DNA of 14,314 nucleotides from Akkermansiaceae bacterium (GCA_023301335.1 JALZVA010000233.1:1-14314); one strand, 5' to 3'. Shown: positions 1 through 6,100, counted from the first letter of the stretch. Notes: generated from the sequence alone by a model not told the origin. Numbers and translations are program-made.

Positions 1-233
1 ACTTTTTTCGCCGTTTTCTTAGCTGGCTTGGCGGCTACTTTTTTCTTACTCACCTTTTTAGCAGCTTTTTTAGAAACCTTTTTCGCCGTTTTCTTGGCTG
101 GTTTGGTGACTACTTTTTTCTTACTCACCTTTTTAGCAGCTTTTTTAGAAACCTTTTTCGCCGTTTTCTTGGCTGGTTTGGTGGCTACTTTTTTCTTACT
201 CACCTTTTTAGCAGCCTTCTTTGCCACTTTTGG
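1..233. repeat. 75-bp tandem repeat inside the H1-like gene
   Basis: On the plus strand the word cgccgttttctt recurs at 9, 84 and 159, a strict 75-bp period (25 codons). The units at 9-83 and 84-158 differ at about four positions, and the first 60 bases of the units at 84 and 159 differ at one. The unit at 159-233 then diverges into the unique 5' part of the gene. The array continues leftward out of the window. Near identity at the DNA level, including at synonymous sites, points to recent expansion by slippage or unequal recombination, so copy number probably varies between strains. Confidence 0.9.
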
Positions 234-320
234 AGAACCTTTTTTTGCCGTTTTTTTAGGGGCTTTCACTTTGGGATTTTTGACGTTAGGAGACTGCGTT
301 ACTTTTTTTTTCGAGGCCAT
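1..320 (-). CDS. Histone H1-like lysine/alanine-rich repeat protein (partial, 3' end outside window)
   Basis: Reading the minus strand from the ATG at 320-318 gives MASKKKVTQSPNVKNPKVKA followed by almost pure Lys/Ala/Val/Ser/Thr/Pro sequence, open to the window edge (106 complete codons visible). From about residue 30 it consists of a 25-residue unit of the type KPAKKTAKKVSKKAAKKVSK plus KKVAT, repeated about three times. Composition and KPAKK/KKAAKK motifs match bacterial histone H1-like or H1-C-terminal-like proteins, which are disordered, strongly basic and bind DNA nonspecifically in the nucleoid; DNA binding here is inferred from composition only. The reading frame is chosen over the antisense frame because the antisense product is an implausible Phe/Leu repeat. 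No Shine-Dalgarno precedes the ATG. A -10-like TATAAC lies at 346-341 on the minus strand without a convincing -35. A run of nine A in codons 4-6 is a possible slippage site. The final length and C-terminus cannot be judged. Confidence 0.82.
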   Translation of the reverse strand, partial: MASKKKVTQSPNVKNPKVKAPKKTAKKGSPKVAKKAAKKVSKKKVATKPAKKTAKKVSKKAAKKVSKKKVVTKPAKKTAKKVSKKAAKKVSKKKVAAKPAKKTAKK

Positions 321-474
321 TAGCTAAGGGTTTATATGAAGTTATAGAAAATGAATTAAAGTAGAACTATCAGCAATTCGTTAAGCGACAAGGAGAAAAG
401 GCTAACATGACATTTTTCATCTATAGAGAAGGCTCTGAATTGACAAAGTCGTAACATTCGACACTATCAATGAC
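321..474. promoter_or_regulatory. Divergent intergenic region between the H1-like gene and the DUF5069 gene
   Basis: These 154 AT-rich bases separate two divergently transcribed genes and must contain both promoters. For the plus-strand gene, a perfect TTGACA occurs at 440-445; 16 bases downstream is only a weak -10 (CACTAT, 462-467), which would place transcription start almost at the ATG at 475. For the minus-strand gene, TATAAC (346-341) is the best -10 candidate. No operator-like palindrome, RNA gene or small ORF that I would support is visible. Confidence 0.35.
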
Positions 475-993
475 ATGGAATGGAATGAACAATTTTTCAC
501 ACTTTTTGACCGCTGTCTTTCAGCCTATCAGGCAGGAAACAAAGATTACCAAAGCTACTACTCTGCGGAGGATCTCACATTTTTGGGAAGCATCGGCTGC
601 AAGCCACGAGAGCTTTTTGATTTTGTTGAAGATCTCGGTGACTGTGGCTCTCCTAGCCGCTCTACCGCCTTACTTGTAGCGGCGGTTAGAAGAGACTATT
701 TCCTCGCCGTGCAGTCAGGGAATAGCTCTACACTGGAACTCACTGGGCAGGATGTGCCCTCCAGAGAGGACAGTTTAGAAGGTATGCCATATCTGCCTAG
801 GATCATTAAGAAAGCGGAAGCTAAACTCCGTGGAGAACTTCACCCGGATCTGATGTTTGGCTGTGGAGGAGACAGAAGATTTCTCCAATCTCACGGGAAC
901 ATTCCAATGGCTGATTTCTTAAGAAACGTCTGGGCTGCGGATGGTGATACAGCGCGTATTGCCAGCTACGTGCTATCTCAAAAAAACGCGTAA
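475..993 (+). CDS. DUF5069 domain-containing protein
   Basis: A 172-residue soluble protein without signal peptide or membrane segment. The C-terminal half, from about residue 100 (MPYLPRIIKKAEAKLRGEL, then a DRRFL motif and an aspartate-rich tail ending in an alpha-helical segment), fits my memory of the DUF5069 family, common in Verrucomicrobia and Planctomycetes. The N-terminal half (WNEQFFTLFDRC, FLGSIGCKPRELFDFVEDL, AVRRDYFL) is a helical region seen in a longer subgroup. No catalytic motif is apparent and the function is unknown. The ATG at 475 is chosen because the overlapping ATG at 470 opens a different, short, composition-poor frame. It is the first of three plus-strand genes with gaps of 25 and 24 bases, so a shared transcript with the Nudix and symporter genes is likely. 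No Shine-Dalgarno is present. Confidence 0.8.
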   Translation: MEWNEQFFTLFDRCLSAYQAGNKDYQSYYSAEDLTFLGSIGCKPRELFDFVEDLGDCGSPSRSTALLVAAVRRDYFLAVQSGNSSTLELTGQDVPSREDSLEGMPYLPRIIKKAEAKLRGELHPDLMFGCGGDRRFLQSHGNIPMADFLRNVWAADGDTARIASYVLSQKNA

Positions 994-1018
994 GTTTTTA
1001 GCCAAACACATTACAATT

Positions 1019-1633
1019 ATGAAAGACTATAAAGGAGAAAAAATTCTAGTGGTAAAAAGAGAGCTTTTCGACTCTGTCGGAGCGTTTCAGGGGATTTCAA
1101 CTGAGGTTGAGGACTACCTTCCTCAGCTTATCAACCCAGAGAATAATTTTTTTATGGATCGTGGTACTGCGGAGGAAGACCCTACGCATAAACAGCTGAT
1201 CCCCTATGCTCTGTTCCGCTACAAGGGGAAATTCCTCCACTATGTGAGAGGTAAAGCGGGCGGTGAAGCTAGACTACATGCAAAAGGCTCGATGGGCATT
1301 GGTGGCCACATCAATCCAGTGGACATGCGTGATGACGCTCTGGGAATGGAGACTTACATGGCGGGGGTAAAAAGAGAAATCGATGAAGAACTCAATATCG
1401 AAGGAAACTACTCCCATAAGGTGATAGCTATCCTAAATGACGATTCTAACGAAGTCGGAAAAGTGCACTTAGGAGTTGTCCACCTCGTGGAACTAGAATC
1501 AGATCAAGTCAGCTCTGGAGAAGACGCGATCGCAGATGTTAAATTTAGCTCTGTTGACGAGCTACAAAATACTATAAAACCAAATCTTGAAACATGGTCC
1601 CAGTATTGTGCTGAGATTTTGGATCAGCTTTAA
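1019..1633 (+). CDS. Nudix-family phosphohydrolase-like protein (COG4112-type)
   Basis: A 204-residue cytosolic protein. Residues 95-96 (GG of IGIGGHINP-type sequence, here MGIGGHINP), E111, and R119-E120-x-x-E123-E124-L125 form a Nudix box, the metal- and diphosphate-binding element of Nudix hydrolases. The spacing between the box glycine and E111 is longer than the classical x5, and the usual final glycine is Asn126. The conserved stretch RGTAEEDPTHKQLIPY (48-63) and the start EKILVVKRELF agree with the predicted MutT-like phosphoesterases of COG4112, whose substrate is not known to me. An in-frame ATG at 941 would overlap the preceding gene by 53 bases and add residues unlike the family; a GTG at 1049 has an AGGAG upstream but would cut the conserved VVKR strand. 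I therefore choose 1019. It lies 25 bases after the DUF5069 gene and 24 bases before the symporter gene. Confidence 0.83.
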   Translation: MKDYKGEKILVVKRELFDSVGAFQGISTEVEDYLPQLINPENNFFMDRGTAEEDPTHKQLIPYALFRYKGKFLHYVRGKAGGEARLHAKGSMGIGGHINPVDMRDDALGMETYMAGVKREIDEELNIEGNYSHKVIAILNDDSNEVGKVHLGVVHLVELESDQVSSGEDAIADVKFSSVDELQNTIKPNLETWSQYCAEILDQL

Positions 1634-1657
1634 GCGGAAAACATACTCATTATACAT

Positions 1658-3175
1658 ATGAAACGATTCTTTTTTACCTTCCTCCTGTTGCTATTTTCTT
1701 CAGCTCTTTCTGCCTCTGAGGTCGCTACAGCTCCGCAGTCTTTTGATCTTGTAATTGACGGATATTTTAAAACCATTGCAGACTACGCCGAAGCGATTGT
1801 TTTCTGGAAAGATCCCTATACTAAGACTCCTTTAGTTTTAATATTGCTAGCTTCAGCAGCTATCATCACCACCTTTATATTTGGCTTTGTTAATATCACA
1901 GGCCTAAAAACAGCAGTCAATACGATCCGAGGAAAATACGGTTCTAAGGATGATCCTGGTGAAATTAATCATTTCCAGGCTCTTACTGCCGCGCTTTCTG
2001 CCACAGTAGGATTAGGAAATATTGCAGGAGTTGCTGTTGCTATTAGTATAGGAGGGGCTGGTGCCACCTTTTGGATGATTCTTTGTGGTCTCTTTGGAAT
2101 GACTACAAAATTTTGTGAATGCACATTAGGTGTTCGCTATAGGGAAATTGATGAAAACGGGCGGGTCAAAGGGGGCGGGATGTATTACCTCTCAAAAGGT
2201 CTTGCCGAAATGGGGCTCGCTCCACTTGGTAAAGTACTTGCTGTTATGTTTGCTCTTGCTTGTGTTGGTGGTGCTATTGGAGCAGGTAATATGTTCCAAG
2301 GAAGCCAAGCCTATACACAAATGGTGATTATCTCTGGAGGTGAAGGGAGCTTTTTTGATGAGAACGGTTGGGTATTCGGACTCATCATGGCCATCGCTGT
2401 GGGGGTCATTATTATCGGCGGAATTAAAAGTATCGCTAAAGCTACAGCAGCCATTGTCCCGTTCATGTGCGCTATCTATCTTCTTGCAGCATGTTACATT
2501 ATTCTAATTCACATTGGTGAGGTTCCAGGAGTAATACAGAGAATCATTACAGAAGCCTTTAATCCTACAGCTGTAGGAGGTGGCTTACTTGGAGCTATTA
2601 TTCAAGGTGTAAAAAGAGCAGCTTTCTCCAATGAAGCCGGTCTTGGATCAGCCCCTATTGCTCACTCTGCAGTGAAGACTAAACGCCCAGCTTCTGAAGG
2701 CTATGTTGCCCTGCTGGAACCTTTCATTGATACTGTCGTGGTGTGCACTATCACAGCTCTCGTCATTATTCTTACTGGACAGTATACAGAAAGTTCGGAC
2801 TGGACCGAAGCTATTGCCGTCACTTCTAGAGCCTTTGAAAGTGTTATTCCATGGTTCCCTTATGTCCTTTTCGTAGCAGTTTTACTCTTCGCGTTTTCCA
2901 CTATGATTTCATGGTCATACTACGGAGAACAAGGCTGGGTCTATATTCTAGGGAATAGCAAAGCTTCTATCATGGCCTACAGAATCATGTTCTGTGTCTT
3001 CGTTGTAATGGGATGCACTCTAAGTTTTGGTAACATCTTAAGACTCACCGATGCCTTGATCTTCTCCATGGTATTCCCGAACCTTATTGGTCTTTTTATC
3101 CTCATTCCTAAAATCAAAGAAGAGGTGCGTAACTACAAAGCTCACGTTAAAGCTGTGGATTTGGAGAAAAGCTAA
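1658..3175 (+). CDS. Alanine/glycine:cation symporter family protein (AGCS, sodium-coupled)
   Basis: A 505-residue inner-membrane transporter with about ten or eleven hydrophobic segments. The family signature is clear at residues 132-154, beginning GGAGATFWMILCGLFGMTTK, followed by FCE; GLGNIAGVAVAI precedes it and GGGMYYL follows. These match the AGCS family (TC 2.A.25; AlsT/DagA/AgcS), which imports alanine or glycine with Na+ (some members H+). Substrate choice cannot be read from the sequence. The N-terminus (MKRFFFTFLLLLFSSALSAS) looks like a cleavable signal peptide ahead of the usual first helix, giving a periplasmic N-terminus of about 30 residues. It is the last gene of the 475-3175 run. 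Its TAA stop at 3173-3175 interlocks with the TAG stop of the convergent HAD gene, and no terminator separates them. Confidence 0.93.
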   Translation: MKRFFFTFLLLLFSSALSASEVATAPQSFDLVIDGYFKTIADYAEAIVFWKDPYTKTPLVLILLASAAIITTFIFGFVNITGLKTAVNTIRGKYGSKDDPGEINHFQALTAALSATVGLGNIAGVAVAISIGGAGATFWMILCGLFGMTTKFCECTLGVRYREIDENGRVKGGGMYYLSKGLAEMGLAPLGKVLAVMFALACVGGAIGAGNMFQGSQAYTQMVIISGGEGSFFDENGWVFGLIMAIAVGVIIIGGIKSIAKATAAIVPFMCAIYLLAACYIILIHIGEVPGVIQRIITEAFNPTAVGGGLLGAIIQGVKRAAFSNEAGLGSAPIAHSAVKTKRPASEGYVALLEPFIDTVVVCTITALVIILTGQYTESSDWTEAIAVTSRAFESVIPWFPYVLFVAVLLFAFSTMISWSYYGEQGWVYILGNSKASIMAYRIMFCVFVVMGCTLSFGNILRLTDALIFSMVFPNLIGLFILIPKIKEEVRNYKAHVKAVDLEKS

Positions 3176-3789
3176 GCTAAAAACTCAGAATAATTCTCCA
3201 CCAGATACGAAGGCCGGGCTGATTCGAGCTCGGCTTTTGTATTATAACCGGTCAGCACTGCAAGGCTTGAGAGCTTACCGTGGTGGGCGGTTTCTATGTC
3301 GTGGATCATATCTCCTACAAAAATGGTTTCAGCGGGATCTAGCTGATGCGCCTTTAGGATATCACCTATGAGGTCTTTCTTATCCAGCACACCTGTATAG
3401 GTTTTTTCAAAAAAACCGAGAAGCTGATGTTCAGTAGCTTGCTCATCAAAGGAAGCAGGATCTACTGATGAGCACACGAATAGGGTTTTCCCTTTTTCTT
3501 TAAGGAGCGTCAGAAACTCTCTAGCATGAGGCAGTACAGGAACAGAGGCTTTAGAGGCTGAAAACCCCTCTCGAAAGTGCCTCTCCACGTCTTCCAGATC
3601 AGCTTCTGGGATGATCTCTGCATACCACTCGCCATAAGGAAGTCGAAAAGAGCTAAGAAAACCTGCACGGTCGAGTTCTGGCTTTTTATAATGGCGCATC
3701 ACGTGATTCGTGGCATCGACCACTACAGCAACATCGTCAACAATGGTGCCTGACCAATCAAAAATCCAATTTTTATAATGAGTAAGCAT
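3172..3789 (-). CDS. HAD-superfamily hydrolase (phosphoglycolate-phosphatase-like)
   Basis: A 205-residue cytosolic protein with the HAD motifs in order: motif I at the N-terminus (IFDWSGTIVDD, nucleophile Asp11), a helical cap at about 20-80, motif II (VCSSVD, Ser107), lysine near 137-138 (DKKD) and motif IV (FVGDMIHDIETA, Asp160 and Asp164). This is the architecture of small cap-C1 phosphatases that act on phosphorylated metabolites. The canonical motif I is DxDGT; here the second aspartate, normally the general acid/base, is Ser13. That could mean altered chemistry or altered efficiency; the rest of the motif set is intact. It starts 9 bases after the stop of the DciA-like gene and is the last gene of the minus-strand operon. 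The substrate is not predictable. Its TAG stop overlaps the stop of the convergent symporter gene by 3 of its bases. Confidence 0.87.
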   Translation of the reverse strand: MLTHYKNWIFDWSGTIVDDVAVVVDATNHVMRHYKKPELDRAGFLSSFRLPYGEWYAEIIPEADLEDVERHFREGFSASKASVPVLPHAREFLTLLKEKGKTLFVCSSVDPASFDEQATEHQLLGFFEKTYTGVLDKKDLIGDILKAHQLDPAETIFVGDMIHDIETAHHGKLSSLAVLTGYNTKAELESARPSYLVENYSEFLA

Positions 3790-3798
3790 AAGGCTTTT

Positions 3799-4203
3799 TT
3801 ATCCGAGTTGAAAGCGAACTTGTTTCACTACATTTTTCCCCAATTCCGTTTGGAGATTTTTGAGTAGCTTTCCTTTTAACTGCTCAAGATGAAAACGCAT
3901 CGATGGCTGCACGACGCGGAGCACGAGGACGCCTCGTTGCAGTGAGTGGGGCTCTGCATGGTTTGCGACAAAGTCCCCTGCTATCTTTGCCCAAGAGTCG
4001 ATGAGCACTTGATGCTCTACGCCTTCTTTAGCGCCGATTTCCTTAATAATACTATCAAGGTAGTCTTTAGCCTCGGAGATATTTCTATCAAGATTGGGAG
4101 CACTGAAGCTCTCTTGGAGGTCTCTGAGTGCCTGCTCTCTGGCGTGGAACCGGAGCCGCTCTGATGTGGAAAGTTTTTTACGCCTCGGGTTAGCTGCCAT
4201 CAT
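3799..4203 (-). CDS. DciA-like protein (DUF721), predicted replicative helicase loader
   Basis: A 134-residue protein whose C-terminal 75 residues fit the DUF721/DciA family: conserved Trp71 in DSWAKIAGDFVANHAEP, then LQRGVLVLRVVQPSMRFHLE and a final LGKNVVKQVRFQLG, the pattern of a small KH-like fold. DciA is the widespread ancestral loader/regulator of the DnaB helicase at replication origins; this role is taken from the family. The N-terminal 60 residues are charged and probably helical. The start is ambiguous: ATG at 4203 (chosen), ATG at 4200, and GTG at 4206 are consecutive and in frame. All lie inside the end of the ferredoxin gene, so translation is probably coupled to it. It is followed after 9 bases by the HAD hydrolase gene. 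DUF721 proteins outside the characterised DciA groups exist, so the helicase-loading role is moderately sure. Confidence 0.8.
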   Translation of the reverse strand: MMAANPRRKKLSTSERLRFHAREQALRDLQESFSAPNLDRNISEAKDYLDSIIKEIGAKEGVEHQVLIDSWAKIAGDFVANHAEPHSLQRGVLVLRVVQPSMRFHLEQLKGKLLKNLQTELGKNVVKQVRFQLG

Positions 4204-4423
4204 CACCGATCGCTTCTACCGGACACCCTTCCATGGCCTCGATACACTGCTCCACCTCTTCATCATTCTCTGGCTGTTTATGCACATAGGAATAACCCTC
4301 GTCGTCTTCACGCGTGAAATTATTCGGAGCAGTTTCTCTGCACAGGTCACAGTCAATGCACTGGCAGTCTACATAGAACTTGCCTTTTGCGTTTTCGGGA
4401 TTGATGTCTTCGATGTCAGCCAC
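4190..4423 (-). CDS. Small 4Fe-4S single-cluster ferredoxin
   Basis: A 77-residue acidic protein with a GTG start, MADIEDINPENAKGKFYVDC at its N-terminus. The cluster ligands are expected to be Cys22, Cys25 and Cys28 (CIDCDLC) plus Cys67 of EGCPVEAI, the 3+1 arrangement of monocluster bacterial ferredoxins. Two further cysteines, Cys20 and Cys60, are not expected ligands; a disulfide is possible, as in some monocluster ferredoxins. It should act as a cytosolic low-potential electron carrier; its partners are not evident. The sequence closely resembles, from memory, short ferredoxins of verrucomicrobia (CRETAPNNF, GYSYV, CPVEAIGDDG). The GTG at 4423 is the only sensible start, because no in-frame ATG or GTG lies in the ten codons before it. 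It is the first gene of the ferredoxin-dciA-HAD operon and overlaps dciA by about 14 bases. Confidence 0.92.
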   Translation of the reverse strand: MADIEDINPENAKGKFYVDCQCIDCDLCRETAPNNFTREDDEGYSYVHKQPENDEEVEQCIEAMEGCPVEAIGDDGS

Positions 4424-4548
4424 AGTAAAAAGTTGGGTTGGTGATGCATTGATGCAACAGGCTTACGCAATAATCAACCTATTTTTGCCCTTTTACCAGC
4501 CTACAGTTGCATATTCCAAAGTTTCGCCTATAAACATCTACAAAAGAA
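4424..4548. promoter_or_regulatory. Divergent promoter region (ferredoxin operon / membrane protein-chdC operon) with a short direct repeat
   Basis: Divergently transcribed operons flank these 125 bases. Plus-strand promoter candidate: TTGCAT at 4507-4512, a 16-base spacer, then TATAAA at 4529-4534, placing transcription start only about 8 bases before the ATG at 4549. For the ferredoxin, TTGATT with a 17-base spacer to CATCAA is a weak candidate on the minus strand. The word TGATGCA occurs twice with an 8-bp period (4442-4448, 4450-4456), overlapping the weak minus-strand -10 region, and could be an operator half-site pair. None of this is more than motif matching. Confidence 0.4.
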
Positions 4549-5115
4549 ATGAGTGAAGAGATCGTCCATAGCACACCCGTAAATCCAGAGAATAAGAGCA
4601 ATAGCTTTCTCCTGATCACTCTATTTACGGTCTTTCTCCTCATTCTAGGTGGCGCTATGCTTACTTTATATGCGAAGGAATTTGCTGGCGTAGAGCCGTC
4701 CTCGGAGATTCGCTACCCAATCCAGGGAGAAAGCATCACTATCGATACAGCCTCAATAATTTGGAGAGAAGTCCAAGAGAGAGATGTTGCTGAAGATGGA
4801 GTAGTGATTATTCCCGAGGTAACACTCAAGCTGAATCAACAGTCCAGTGGGAGCCTGATTGCCTTTTTCCGAGATGTTGAAGGAGCTACCGTAGGTGACC
4901 CATTCCGTATTGACCTTAGCCCAGAGGAGCTAGCCTCTAATCAAACCACACTGACTTTAACTAATACTGTCGGCTATAAAAAACACTCAGATTTTCGAGG
5001 CTATCTCTTTTCCGAACCTCCGTATTGGGAGCTGGTTCTCAAAGAAAATTTCTCAGAGGGGACTAAGGAAATCTGTGTGATTCCTATCCCTCCTACCGAA
5101 CTCAAAACAAAGTAA
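4549..5115 (+). CDS. Membrane-anchored protein of unknown function, upstream of chdC
   Basis: A 188-residue protein that I do not recognise. Residues 1-18 are polar (cytoplasmic), 19-41 form one strongly hydrophobic helix (SFLLITLFTVFLLILGGAML and on), and about 145 residues follow that should lie outside the cytoplasmic membrane. The outer part is rich in beta-type alternation (PEVTLKLNQQSSGSLIAFF, TTLTLTNTVGYKK) and contains GDPFRIDLSPEE, suggesting a small beta-sandwich. There is no lipobox, heme-binding CxxCH or catalytic motif, and only one cysteine, near the C-terminus. The uncharged leader and positive-poor N-terminus make topology uncertain. It ends 8 bases before chdC and almost certainly shares its transcript, so a link with heme formation or envelope heme proteins is possible but is guilt by association. 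The ATG at 4549 has no Shine-Dalgarno. Confidence 0.75.
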   Translation: MSEEIVHSTPVNPENKSNSFLLITLFTVFLLILGGAMLTLYAKEFAGVEPSSEIRYPIQGESITIDTASIIWREVQERDVAEDGVVIIPEVTLKLNQQSSGSLIAFFRDVEGATVGDPFRIDLSPEELASNQTTLTLTNTVGYKKHSDFRGYLFSEPPYWELVLKENFSEGTKEICVIPIPPTELKTK

Positions 5116-5123
5116 ACTTATCC

Positions 5124-5948
5124 ATGTCTAAAGCTATCAATCCACTTGTGCCCAAAGAAGGTTGGCACGTCATGCACCTCTTTTATTCTATCGATTATTC
5201 TCAATGGTCGATGCTTTCAGAGCAGGAGCAACGCGAAGCCAAAACCTGCCTGACCGAGCTAGTTCACGAGATAAAAGCGCATAAGGACACGCACCTGCTC
5301 ACCTTTTCCATCGCTACCCCGAAGGCGGACATTGGTTTCATGCTCCTCACCCCTGATCTTCAGGATGCTAACGCATTTGAAAAACGCCTCACCCTCTCCC
5401 TTGGCCCAGATATTTTACAGCCCGTTTATAGCTACCTCTCCCTCACTGAGCGGAGCGAATACACCACGACACGTGAGCAATATGCGGCTGATACCCTTGT
5501 GGCGGAAAAAGGTCTTGAGGTTGATTCGGAGGAATATCTAAGTGCACTGGATGAGTTCGACACCCGCATGGAGCACTACATGCAGCATCGCCTCTATCCA
5601 GTTCTGCCTGAATGGGCTGCTATCTGTTTCTACCCGATGTCTAAGCGCCGCTTAGGTGATGATAACTGGTATTCCATGGATTTTGAGGCTCGCCGAAAGC
5701 TCATGGGCGGTCATGCCAAAACAGGCAGACAATACTCAGGCAAAATTCTTCAGCTCATCTCTGGCTCAACAGGTCTAGATGAGCATGAATGGGGGGTCAC
5801 CCTCCTTGCCCACGATACCTATTACATTAAGGACATCGTGTATGAGATGCGCTTCGATGAAGTCTCTGCACGTTTTGGAGAATTTGGAGATTTCTACATT
5901 GGAATGAACCTCCCCTTAAACGAGCTGTTCACTCGCGTTTGCCTCTAG
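5124..5948 (+). CDS. chdC: Coproheme decarboxylase (chlorite dismutase family, HemQ)
   Basis: A 274-residue cytosolic protein of the chlorite-dismutase fold. It converts coproheme III to heme b by two H2O2-dependent oxidative decarboxylations of propionates, the last step of the coproporphyrin-dependent heme pathway. Diagnostic C-terminal sequence is present: FYPMSKRR (Tyr170 and Lys174, equivalent to the reactive Tyr and Lys of Gram-positive ChdC), NWYSMDFEARRKLM, GGHAKTGRQY with His197 as predicted proximal heme ligand, ISGSTGLDEHEWGVTL, and IVYEMRFDEVSARFGEFG. The Tyr-to-His spacing of 27 residues equals that of characterised ChdC enzymes. The presence of the Tyr and the YEMRFDE motif favours ChdC over a chlorite-degrading enzyme. 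It lies 8 bases after the membrane-anchored unknown gene. No other heme-synthesis gene is in the window. No Shine-Dalgarno is visible. Confidence 0.92.
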   Translation: MSKAINPLVPKEGWHVMHLFYSIDYSQWSMLSEQEQREAKTCLTELVHEIKAHKDTHLLTFSIATPKADIGFMLLTPDLQDANAFEKRLTLSLGPDILQPVYSYLSLTERSEYTTTREQYAADTLVAEKGLEVDSEEYLSALDEFDTRMEHYMQHRLYPVLPEWAAICFYPMSKRRLGDDNWYSMDFEARRKLMGGHAKTGRQYSGKILQLISGSTGLDEHEWGVTLLAHDTYYIKDIVYEMRFDEVSARFGEFGDFYIGMNLPLNELFTRVCL

Positions 5949-6100
5949 GCTCAAGCTACCTGTTTAAAAAAAAAGCAGGTGCTGGCACCTAAAATCCCGC
6001 TCATTCTGAAAAGTGGATAACCCTCATTTTTGTGAGGATTTCTTGTTGGTTAGTACTGTTTTTTAGTTGTCTCTCAACAGCTAAAAATTTACTATCAATT
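5949..6100 (+). other. Intergenic leader between chdC and the CxxCH protein, with potential hairpins
   Basis: These 152 bases carry three short inverted-repeat arms: ACCTG (5958-5962), CAGGTG (5976-5981) and CACCT (5986-5990). The middle arm can pair with either neighbour, across a nine-A loop or a tetraloop. No T-run follows, so it is not a standard intrinsic terminator on the plus strand. A second small hairpin, CCTCA-TTTTTG-TGAGG, lies at 6022-6037. The latter coincides with a GTG (6032) that opens an in-frame extension of the downstream gene, which I do not use. A promoter for the downstream gene is expected here but no clear consensus is seen. Confidence 0.35.

Noticed and set aside
28..327. 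Plus-strand frame of 99 codons rich in Phe/Leu, looking like a membrane protein.
   Set aside because: It is the antisense of the lysine-rich H1-like repeat gene; AAA/AAG lysine codons read backwards give Phe/Leu.
941..1018. Upstream in-frame ATG extending the Nudix-like protein by 26 residues.
   Set aside because: It would overlap the DUF5069 gene by 53 bases, and the extra residues do not resemble the family start.
1049..1051. GTG with an AGGAG upstream as alternative start of the Nudix-like protein.
   Set aside because: It would remove part of the conserved first strand (ILVVKR), and other genes here start without such an element.
5954..5983. Hairpin after chdC as an intrinsic terminator.
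   Set aside because: The stem is short with a bulge, the A-run sits in the loop and no T-run follows.
6032..6100. GTG-initiated extension of the CxxCH protein.
   Set aside because: It puts 23 residues before a textbook signal peptide that begins at the ATG at 6101.
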